From: Candidatus Obscuribacterales bacterium
GTDB lineage: Bacteria > Cyanobacteriota > Vampirovibrionia > Obscuribacterales > Obscuribacteraceae
Length of the DNA: 64,000 bases
Direction: 5' to 3'
Assembly: GCA_019747875.1 (NCBI GenBank)
Contig: JAIEQI010000075.1
Coordinates: forward strand, 61,889-125,888
Made by a program: the position numbers and the translations under genes. This document shows, one piece after another, positions 23,764 to 34,700 of the stretch (position 1 is its first letter; each line of letters starts with the position of its first letter). The notes beneath the pieces are model-generated. The model was not told the DNA's origin. It did no database searches and saw only the letters and a program-made list of their open reading frames with translations.

Positions 23764-25701
23764 GTGTTTGTGCTGGCTGGAATCCCGAAAACTGGCGAAC
23801 TATTAGATGGCAAGTATGAGCTTCTTTCTGAATTAGGAAGTGGCGGAATCGGCACAGTTTTCAAAGCGCGCCAAATAGATTGCGATCGGATTTTGGCAAT
23901 TAAGATAGTTCATCGTGACGTCATTCATGACGATGACACAAAGCAGCGTTTGATACGGGAAGCACGGCTATTAAGCCAGCTTTCGCACCCAAACATCGTC
24001 ACCATTTATGGTATCGGAACGACGCCGGGTGGATTGCTTTACTTGACGATGGAATATGTGGAAGGAAAAAGCTTACGCGCGATAATAAATGAAGAGAAGC
24101 AGTTGCCGCCGGCAAGAGCCCTATCTATTGCATTGAGTCTGGCAAAAGCACTGGTCTGTGTCCATCAAGCGGGGATCATACACCGTGACATAAAACCGGA
24201 AAACATCATATTAGTCAATCAGCCGGCAGTAGATACGGTTAAATTGATTGACTTCGGGTTAGCGCGCGAAGAACAGGAAAAATCGGACAAGCTAACGCAG
24301 ACAGGTCTGCTCATTGGCACAGTTGCTTACATGAGCCCCGAACAATGCCAGGGAAGGAAGGCATTACCGGCAAGTGATATTTACAGCCTTGGAATTTGCA
24401 TCTTCGAAATGCTGGCAGGCACTCACCCTTTCACTGCCGATAACTACGCCGGTATAATTTACAAACACTTGAGCGAGCCTGCACCAGCACTCCAGGTCGC
24501 AACTGGCAGACAGTACAGCCGAGAGCTTGAATTAGTAATCCAAACTGCTTTATCAAAGGCAGCAAAAGATCGTTTCGCCTCAATAGAGGAAATGGTGACA
24601 GCTCTGGAACAGGCATTAGAAGCTGAACAGTATCAATCAATTGACGGAAAAACATTTGCCAAAACCCGAATAAGTCCCAAAGTAACTATTGGAATTTCGG
24701 TATCAATAATTCTGACTATTTTGATGGCGACATTGATCCTTCTGCAGCCGAAACCATCTGGTCCTGCCTTAGAAAAATTAGCAAAATTACCAGCAGAAAG
24801 CGCATCTCGGCAACTCAGTACCTATTTTAGTCAATATGCAGCGATCAACAAACCCGAAGCTGTCCTCAAAGAACTTGATGTTCTTCTCCAGTCAGATGCC
24901 TTCAAGGCTTTGGATCTGCCCAGCAAAAACATGATTCTCACGAGCTTGTTTTTTACCTTGCAAAAAGCGCACAACCAATTGGATCTTCGCGATTTGGGAA
25001 TTCTTACAATAAAGAACTATTTTGAAGATTCGCGACGAAAAGTAAAAGACCAAAGAGAAAATTTGGTTGGCGATATAACTCCAATTGACCGCATTTCCGA
25101 TTATTTACTAAAAAGCGATCTTACACGTTCGATGTGGCTTGCGCTATATACAAGCGCCAGCACCCGATTCACTTCGGCCGGCTACGGCGATAACGCCGTG
25201 TTCGCAACAGTGCTCAGCATCGCAAAGCAACCGGCGTTTAAGCTCCGCTTACTAATACTTAAATCCTGCCAGCTTCAATCAGATCACATAAGCGCCCAAC
25301 GTTTGCACGACATCATAGATATGTCCTTCCATGGAGTCGAGGAAGCACAAAAAAAACAGAACTGGAGCGAAGCAAAACTCTTCGCGGAAACAGGTTTGAA
25401 ATTTTGCGAAAAACCGTGCAATCAAGCATTGCTCTTTCATTGGGCATTAGCGCAATATTTTGCATCAATTAACGATGAAGGCAAGTTTCGCGAACAACTT
25501 GCAGAGGCGGATAAAGCCATGGAAAGAGGCTTAAATTGGGACCCGAAAATAACGGAAGGTTATTTGCCGTTCCGCTTTTCGCAATACCGAAAAGACAAAG
25601 ACGAAGCCAGCGCAAAACAAATGATCGAGTCGGCAAAAAGAATCTTTCAAAACGCCAACTACCAAACTAAACTACTTAAGCAACTAGAAGCTCAGATCTA
25701 A
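23764..25701 (+). CDS. Membrane-anchored Ser/Thr protein kinase
   Basis: A 645-residue kinase with loop LGSGGIGTVFKAR (24-36), Lys47 in LAIKIV, HRDIKPENII (140-149), DFG at 163-165 and GTVAYMSPEQ in the activation segment. A transmembrane helix lies at about 307-330 (VTIGISVSIILTILMATLIL). The C-terminal 310 residues are helical with weak TPR character (ALFHWALAQYFASINDEGKF). The start is uncertain: GTG 23764 gives MFVLAG, while other in-frame GTG/TTG codons lie close by and no strong ribosome binding site is seen. It is tandem with 21584-23584. Its 3' end nearly abuts the stop of the giant exported protein gene (35 bases, convergent). Confidence 0.9.
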   Translation: MFVLAGIPKTGELLDGKYELLSELGSGGIGTVFKARQIDCDRILAIKIVHRDVIHDDDTKQRLIREARLLSQLSHPNIVTIYGIGTTPGGLLYLTMEYVEGKSLRAIINEEKQLPPARALSIALSLAKALVCVHQAGIIHRDIKPENIILVNQPAVDTVKLIDFGLAREEQEKSDKLTQTGLLIGTVAYMSPEQCQGRKALPASDIYSLGICIFEMLAGTHPFTADNYAGIIYKHLSEPAPALQVATGRQYSRELELVIQTALSKAAKDRFASIEEMVTALEQALEAEQYQSIDGKTFAKTRISPKVTIGISVSIILTILMATLILLQPKPSGPALEKLAKLPAESASRQLSTYFSQYAAINKPEAVLKELDVLLQSDAFKALDLPSKNMILTSLFFTLQKAHNQLDLRDLGILTIKNYFEDSRRKVKDQRENLVGDITPIDRISDYLLKSDLTRSMWLALYTSASTRFTSAGYGDNAVFATVLSIAKQPAFKLRLLILKSCQLQSDHISAQRLHDIIDMSFHGVEEAQKKQNWSEAKLFAETGLKFCEKPCNQALLFHWALAQYFASINDEGKFREQLAEADKAMERGLNWDPKITEGYLPFRFSQYRKDKDEASAKQMIESAKRIFQNANYQTKLLKQLEAQI

Positions 25702-25736
25702 CACCATCTCAGCGGACCCTATAAATAAATACGTAA

Positions 25737-28700
25737 TCATGGTTTTGCAAAGCTACCAACTGGTCCAGTGGAACTCTTTGGGTTTAGCTGGCTGGTATGT
25801 GTGTATGGTCCCTTTACGCCAGTTATTCGAGCCAAGATGGCGGAGTTTTTCAGGAGTTTTGCTAAAAACCGTTGGGCCTCCGGATCGCCTGATTTTGACA
25901 GATCACGGAGAGTCTTAATTGCGCTGATGGCAGACATTATTGAGAAATCGGCCAGAAAAACCTTTTCTTCGCCGGCAAGTCTCAATGGACTGGCGTTTCT
26001 GAAAGCGATTTTTGTCAAGGCGCTAATGCCATCCAAACCGCCGGTGTTTGTCAGCACCAACTGTGTACCCAGGGGAACGATGACCTGATGTTTACCGACA
26101 CTTACTGAAACATCGCCCATATGATTGTCGTGTAATGCATAGACTATCGTCTCCTTGCCAGTTGCCCAAACGATTGCAGCGCTATTGCCGGCTATGTGGA
26201 TTGTGCCTTGCTTTGTTTGAATTACAATCTCCGACCCTGGTGTGAAGATACCTGCTCCTTGCAGGAGGTGCAACGAATTTCCTCGTGTTTGCGGACCGAC
26301 CAGTAGTCCTGAATTTTGAGACCATTGCTGGTTGAATAGACTGGTTGTGTGGAGCTTTGCGTCTTGCAGAGACATTGGTCCGCCAGAAAAGGGCTCGTTG
26401 TCCTCGTTAGAAAGATATCCACGTAAAAGTGATTGCAGAGGTTGAAGCGGATTTCCAAGCCCATAATAAGGGGTTTTATCCGTGGACACTACCTGTGGTG
26501 CCGACAAGACATTACCGTTTAGTTGCGACGAAAGAAAGAACGCGAAAGGGGAAATCATAGACTGTTGGACCGGCTGTGATGGTCCTGAGGACGTGGCGCT
26601 AAAAGAACTCGAACCGGGCAATGCGCCAGCGCCGGCAGCTGCTGCAGTCATTACGCTGACATTGCCGTCAACCCTTAGTTGGTTTGTCCTTATAAACAGT
26701 CCGGCACTGGCCGTGCCTGGTGGTGCCACCGTAGAGCCGAGCTGCGTTACTCCTGTGGCTGGTGTGAAACCTGACGGTACGGGAGCCAGTGTGTTCAAAA
26801 TTACAGGTTGAGTGTGAGCAACCAGGCCTGACACAACGTTGATCGCGCCACCTGTTGCAGACAGGAAGGCCGGACCGTCTAGCAACAAATTCGGGCTTCC
26901 TGTTAAATTCAGGCTTGCGCCAGGAGCTGTTGCGGTTATTGCAAGTTGTGTCGCTGAGCTCAGTTTGCCTGATCCATTTAAGTTAAGCGGCAGTCCGGAA
27001 GGGCTTTCGACAACAAGTCGACCGTCACCGCCAATCACTGAGAGTACGGACCCTGCCGCTAGGATCACACCGAGATTCGCGTTGTCCACCACAGACACGG
27101 CAGGGGACGCTCCGGCTGGTGAAGCTTGCAATATCAGGGTGTTTGCCAAAGTTATTGAGTTATTTAGAGACTGTATTGCAATGAAGTCCGCCATAGCCAC
27201 CAAACTGCCCTGGCCGCTGACTAACATGGTTCCAGAGCCGGAAGCCCCATTGTCTGAAATTAAGATGCCACCTCCGCCTGAAAGGGAACCCAGTGCTCGG
27301 AGCGTGCCCTGCAAGCTCAGATTGTTAGTGCTTACTGATATTCCTGCTGCTGATGTGACATTTGTACCGGCTGTGATGATCACAGATCCAATCGGCAGTG
27401 TTAAGAGTGTAAGAGATGCATCCACGGTGGGCGACCCTGAAACAGTCAGATTAGCCGAAGTCGCTGCGCACATGCATGTTGATTCGAGCCTGAGGTTGGC
27501 AGCCGAATAAGAACCGGATCCGCCGACAGACAGGTCGACATTTCCGCCCTGGTTAGCTGCTCTGACGAGCATGTTGCCCAGGTTCAGTACTCTGAGTGTG
27601 CCATTGTTCGTCAGAGCACTTGTTGTGATTGTCAGGTCGCTTTTTGATGTTAGCGACTGACCGGAGCTAATCACAAGCTGGGAAGCGCTTATGCTCATGG
27701 GCCCACCGTCACTTGTCAGATTCGTTGGTAAACTTCCTGAAGCCAGGGTCATGAGCCCGCCTGCATTCACGATGCTAGTTCCTGAAGGCGCCGTTTCAAT
27801 TCTTCCGGCACCAATTAAGAGAAGAGATCCCGGGCTTAGTACGCTTACGGACGAGCCAGCAGAAAGCGCTCTGACAGTGCCGTCTATTGTCACCGAGGCC
27901 GAAGCGCCTGGCAGAGCCGGCGTTGCATTTAGGGTAATCGCATCGTCTGAACTGAGTGTGAAGCCAGGCCCTATATTCACGCTTGAAACCGGGTTGAATG
28001 TGGCACCGCCAGCGGTGCTGGTTGCCACGGGGGCTCCGTTCAGGTTGAGGGTGGCTGATGTTGCCAGACCGCCGGAACGAAACGCCAGAGGACAATCACT
28101 GCAAACAAAGCTTGAATTGAGGAGATAGCCTGAAACACCTGTTGCATTGAAGGCCGCAGTGGCAGCCGCTGCAGAAGTATTGTTGACCTGTATTTCGGGG
28201 GCGAAAAAGACAAGGTTCCCCCCGCCTGATGCGCTCAGCGATGTGCCATTCAATATACTCATGTTGCCGTTGCTCTGGAACACTGTGTCACCGGCAACTG
28301 CTCCAGCTTGTAAGAACGAACCGCTTCCTGAAAGGCTGAGAGCTCCTAGCGTGTTTCTTACAAGGATAGTGGCGCTGCTGGCTCCGGATGCTTGTGTCGA
28401 AAGCGTGCCGTTGTTAACAAAGCTTGGAGTGTCGACAATAATTGAGTGATCCGAGCCTAGAGTCACACCCTGGTTGATAGAAACGGCAGTTCCGCTTAAG
28501 GAGAGATTTGAGCCGTTAAAATTCAAGTTTGTCGTGCCGGCTCCGGCAAGCGCGAACGTCAAAGTGCCGTTTCCTGAAGGCGAGATCGAAATTGAACCAC
28601 CAGGGATGAGGCAACTATTGCAGTTGCTTATCGTCCCGGCGAATCCGGCTGGACCGGTGATAGTGAGATTCACATCCGTGCTTGAGTTGCCTGCGTCAAT

Positions 28701-31700
28701 ATTGATGGCTGAGGCTTCCGTGGCAGTCAGCGTGGGACTTGCCGTAGAAGCGCTAAAGATAAGGTTAGGTGTGCGGATTCTTAGCGTCCCGCCTCCTTCG
28801 ACTACTAAAGCTGCGGCATCATTTAGCGTGATGGACTTCCCGGCAGCCATAGCCAGGAAGGAAGTGGCGCCAGCTGCACCTGTTCGGAAGGTAGGGGTTC
28901 CACTGAGTGTTAAATCACCTGTCGATACAACTAGAATATCAGCTTGGAAATTTGTCGATATTGCGGCAGCTGTGGCGGACAGTGATTGCGCATTGATGGT
29001 GATCTTTCCTCCTGCTACCGTGCCCCTTGCGTCAAGGTCGGAGATAAGGCTGAGTCCGCCTGGTACAGTCAACGTGATCGCTTTCCCGGAAGCCCCATTT
29101 ATACCAGTAGCAGTGACGGCTCCGAGGGATAGATCGACTCCGGCAATCAGGCTTATGGCACCAGCGCTGTTGCCGTTTCCATCGCCTTGCGAATTGAATG
29201 CAGGAGCAGTAAGAGCGGTGACACCACGAATGGATCCGCCGTTTGCTCTAATATCGATAGCACCGCCGCTGGAACTGCTGCTGCTGTCAATCCCGGCTTG
29301 TGCAAGGACAAGGTCTCCAGCTCCGGTGAAGATGCTGGCATTGGCGCCACCTGTAGTGATAGCTCCGATCTGTCCGGCAATCTCTTTTATGGAAACATTC
29401 ACGGCGCCGGCGGCAAAGTTAACTTGATTTGCAGTTATGGTGCCGGAGAGGGGACCGCCTGTTATTTGAGCGTTGGCTCCGAAGTTTATATTGTTTGCTC
29501 CCTGTGCGGTCATGAACGAAGCGGCTCCCATTGCTATCTGAGAGCTTGCAGGGAACGTGATGTCTCCGTTTGCCCTTAAGGCACCGGATATGGTGTAATT
29601 GCTCGCTGAGCCAAAGGTCACAGCGCCACTGGAAAGCAGGGTGACTCCCTGGTCTATTATGAGGGTAGTAAGACTGCTGCCGTCTGTAATTGTACCAACT
29701 GAAATCGTGCTGGACGAAGCGCCAGTATCAAGTGAGAACCTCATACTACCGGCGTTGTCTAAGGTAACTGGCCCGTTAAGCGTTGCAGTGTTATTGCCAA
29801 ATATCTGAGAAGCTGAAAGAACGAAGTTTGAGCCGCCTGATACTGAGAGCTTTGTAGAGTCGTTCACTCTAAGCGCATTTGCCGTCACCTGCACGGAGCC
29901 GTTTGTGTTGAAGTTAAAGTTGCCAAAAAGTCCTTGCAGGCGAAGATCTGATCCACTAATTGAAATGGACGGAGCGCTCACAAACATGCTGCCTGAATTT
30001 TCGAACCGCCCTCCTGAAGCCAGAACAAATGAATTGCCGTTTGCGCCTGTTTGCCGCAGAATTACGCCTTGCGATAAGGTAAAGTTCAAATCAGCGCCAC
30101 CAGAAGGCGAAAAGTTTGTCAGTCCATTAGCTGGAGAGCCAAAGTTGATAGTTCCGATGCCGGATACTTGGAAGGATCCTCCGGCGCTGCCACTATGGAG
30201 TAGAACTCTGCCATCTGTATTTAGAGTTGCTGTGTTGCCGCCATCAGGACCGAATAGCTGGGGTGTGCTTATATCCAGATTGCCTCTTAGTCCGGGAGTA
30301 CCAATTTTTTGATTGAGTCCGTTTGAAAGTCGCAGCGAAACCGGGGAGTACATGCTGACAATATGACTTTGTCCGGGATCAATAAACCCCGTGCTGCCGG
30401 CAAGAGTCCAGGTGCCTGCGCTGCCTATAGATATGGTGGTTTGTGATAGAACAGCTGCAGAAGAGCTTTGTACCAAGCCATCATTAGTGAACGTGCTGCC
30501 GGCGCCCAGACTGATCGCCAGGGTATCGGCGCCTATGATTTGGCCATTTGAAGTGATCGTCAAGCCGTTGCCGACGTTTAACTGAGCGCTTGCGCTTGTG
30601 AAATTCATTGTGCCGGATACCTGCGCAGAACCTGCATAGGTAAGCGGTGCGCTTATATTTACTGTTACAGCATCGGGCAATATCAGGCTTGTGAAATTGC
30701 CTGCCGGTATCTTGCTTGCATCAATATCGAAAGAACCGCCGAATGCAAAACCGGTTCCCGGACTTGTAGTAGATGCGGGTTGGCTCAATATAAGTGTTTG
30801 CGCCGCCAAGCCGCCCAATACCACTTGCACGAAGGCTATTTGTTCTGCAGGAGTGATAAACATGCCTGGACCGATTGTCACTGACTCTGTGCCTTCTAAG
30901 ATGGTGGCTGTCGCACCGCCATAAGCACCGCCTGCAACAGGTGAGGCATAAGAGACGCCGCCAATTGTAATTGGCGTCCCCGCGCCCGTACCGGCTTCAA
31001 GATTTCCGACCGAGAAGAATCCGCCTGTTTGCGCTGGATAAACACCGGCTCCTAAACCATAGTTTGCATCAGGCAGGTATACCGGAGAAAAAGTACCGGC
31101 TGTTATATTTATGGCGCCGTTGTTGCCCGCAGCACTTAGTGCGACATCCTTATAAGGTGAAAGCGCGAAACCTGATGTGCTTCCATCTAAGCTTTCTATC
31201 TTTGTGGATACGCTTATTGTTTGACCGGAGATAGTTATTACGCCGCCGTTGCCGCTGTTGCCGACAGCTCCAGCTTCGGCGCCGTTTGTTCCTGACGAAA
31301 ATACAGTTGAGCTGCCACCGCTGCCGAACCTACCGCCAAAGCCAGCGCCACTGAGTGCTCCATTGCCACCGAGGGGATTGCCGTTGCCAGCACTGTCCCC
31401 GGTGCCGCCGACACCACCTAGAAAGTCGCCGCTTACTCTCTGTCCGTCCTCTCCCTTGCCACCGCCTCCAGTGCCATTGCCTCCGAATGTACCGAAGCCG
31501 ACAGTGAGTGTAGTGCTTCCGTCAGCACCATTGTTGCCTGCCGTTGTGCCGCCGCCGCCGCCACCGTTGCCGGGAAGTCCGAAGAAGTCACCACCGCCGC
31601 CACCGCCGCCGCCATTGCCGAGCCCGCCGCCGCCTCCGCCGCCACTGCCAGCAACCGTGCCGGTACTGCCGCCGCCACCGCCTCCTGCGCCGGCATAACC

Positions 31701-34700
31701 GCCGCCGCCACCGCCGCCGCCGTAGGCTGTCGCAGCTGTGCCACCGCCGCTGCCACCACCACCGTAGAAGCCGCCACCACCGCCGGCTCCACTAGAGAGA
31801 TAGCCGGCACCGCCGCCGCCACCACCGAAGGATCCGCCGCCACCACCGCCGCCAGTATCAGGTGTCATGCCTGTTCCGGGGTCGTTGAAACCGCCATTGC
31901 CACCACCTGCTGCCAGAACCGGTCCCGTGATAGACACTCCCGAGCTAGAGCTAATTGTTATGGAGCCAGCAGCTCCGCCGCTCCCGCCTGCAGCGCCAAG
32001 TTGGCTGCTGCCGCCTCCACCACCGCCCGAGCTGTTCAGATCCCCGGCTACGCTTATAAACCCTGATGTAGAGCTCAGGGTGATCTTGCCTCCGGAGCCG
32101 CCAGCGCCGCCTGTCGTCCCGCCACCACCGCCGCCACCAAAGCTCCTTATGGATCCTGTTGAGATAGAGTTTCCGGCCTGTATAAACACTTCGCCACCAG
32201 CTCTTCCTGCCTCACCTGCGCTTGTCCGGCCGCCTGAGCCACCTGTCCCAGCTGCCGTTATGCTTCCTGTTGATATTGAGGCAGCAGTGCTAGTTAGACC
32301 GCTTGCTACAAAAACGGGATTAGGGCTGATTGCGCTGTTTGCGATAGTGGCGCTGCCAGGTATGGCTATAAGCGGACTGGCAGTTATGAGCCTGACACTG
32401 CCGGCATTTCCTGTAACTGCGGCGCCGGCGGTAATGATCTGTCCTGTTGAAATGCCCGTGCCTGATGCCGCACCAGCTATTATGGTCAAGTTCCCGTTGT
32501 TGGTATCAATGGCTCCGGCAATGTTGATTGTTCCGGAAGCAAGCCCGCTGCCGCCGTAGGCCGCTATTTCGACTTTCCCGCCCTGACTGCTAATTGATGA
32601 GTTTACTTGTATTGATCCGCCGGAAGCAGCTCCTGATGAGAAGCTCACGCTGCCATCAGCTTGAACTGCACTTAAGTTAGCTCCGGCAATGATGCTCAGA
32701 TCAACGGCAGGCGGCTGGCTCAGATTTAGCAGAGCGCCTGCAGAGCTGATGTCTCCGCCGGAGACAAGAGTGAAGGTGGACGGAGAGAAGCTGTTTACGG
32801 TAATTCCAATACCCGGGCCGCTCAGACTTATCGGGCCGCCCGATACTACCGCAGCGCTGTTGCTGCCGTTAAATACGATGCCTCCCAGTCCAAATACTGA
32901 GGTGCTGCCTCCGATGTTTAGTTGCGATGAGGCGTTGTTGAGGTTCAGGGTGCCGCTTATCTGAGCTGAACCTGTATATGTAAGAATCGGCACGTTCGCA
33001 TTTGCCGTTACTGCCGGTGGGAGCCGCAGGTTCGTAAAGTTTCCAACTGGAATATTTTCAGCTTGAATTGAGAAGGAACCGCCACTGGCACTTCCTGTGC
33101 CCGGGCCTGTACCGATAAGTGTGAGCGTTTGCGGACCGCCTGCTGCAGCTTGAATATACGCTATCTGTTCGGCAGGTGTTATGAACATGCCAGGCCTTAT
33201 AAAGTAGGCTACCGCTGTTTCGACTATTTTGCTTCCGCCGGCTCCAAATAAGCCTAAATTCACCGGTGAGGCACTGGCTATTCCATTTATTGTTACAGGT
33301 GTGCCTGAGCCATTCCCTGCCTGAATTTGACCGCTTCCAGGAGCGAGGTAAGTATTTGCCAGTACTCCGTAGTTTGCGTCGTTAAAATAGGTCGACTGTC
33401 CAAATTGAGAGTTGATAGTTACAGTTCCACCTGTGCCCAGCGCATTGACCGAATCAGCATCGAAGGTACCTCCTGTTGAACCAAGCAACTGGCCAACCGT
33501 GCCGATGGCGACCAACTTGCCGCTTATGCTCACAGTACCGCCGGCTGCGCTGCCTGCATCGCTGCCGTTCTCCGGCAGTGTTGTACCGGTTCCGCCCAAT
33601 CCGAAGCCGCTGCCGGCTCCGCCGTAGTTTGGAATTGAATCGGCAAAACCCAGACCGAGTCCGCTTCCGCCAGTGTCACCACCTCTGCCGCCTCTACCAC
33701 CGAAACTGCCGCCGCCGCCGCTTGTGTGCAAGAAGATATCGACGGTGCTTCCGCCATTACCGCCGCCGGCAGCAAGGACCGGACCTGTCACATTTACTGT
33801 ATCCGAACCGCTGATGCTGACGTTGCCACCAGCACCGCCAGCGCCACCAGTGTAAGGTGAAGCTAAACTGCCGCCGGCGCCACCGCCACCGCCACCAGAT
33901 GCGTTCACGTCACCGGCTACGGCTATGGCACCGCCCGTAGTGCCTACTTCTATACTACCGCCAGCTCCTCCATCGAAGCCATTTTCAAGGAAAGTGCCCC
34001 AGCCGCCGCCACCGAATGTACGCAGGAAGCCTGTGCTGATATTGCCGCCAGCGCGGATTGTGATGTTGCCTCCGGCACCACCAGGTGCTCCTTGTCCGGC
34101 AAAAGCATTGTAAGGACCGGCAGCTCCGGCTGCCATTAAGTTGCCTGCTTTGATCGAACCGTTTGTAAGGGTGAGACCGCCTGTTGCAAACGGCGGCGTC
34201 GGCGTCACCGTGCCTGCTTTAGAAAGGACCGAAAGTGCGCCGTTGATTACTGGCGTGGCGGCAAGCAAGTAAACGGAGCCGGCGGCATTATTGGTTGATG
34301 TGGAGGAAGATGTTGTTACCGCGCCAACACTAATTGCCGTGCCTGAGCCTGCCGCGATTAAAGTCGCGTTTCCGTTGTTATGGCTGGTCGAGGCTGCGCC
34401 CGTAGTTATGGCGCCCGTGACATTGATTGTGCCCGGCGCAAAACCTGAACCAAGACCGCTGCCTGTGAAAGCTGCCGCATTTAAGTTATTGCCGTTTGTG
34501 CTTATAGCTCCAGTGACTTGCACAGAGCCGCCTGTTGCCGAGCCGCCATCTATTGAAAATGGCGTGTTGAAGTTCGCTCCGGCAATAAGGGTCAGATTCC
34601 CCTGACTGGCGCCGGGTGTAGTCGATAGCCCTCCGGCAACTAGCACGTCCTGGCTGGCTATCAGCGAGAGACCAGCACCTGTAACACTCAATGACTGAAT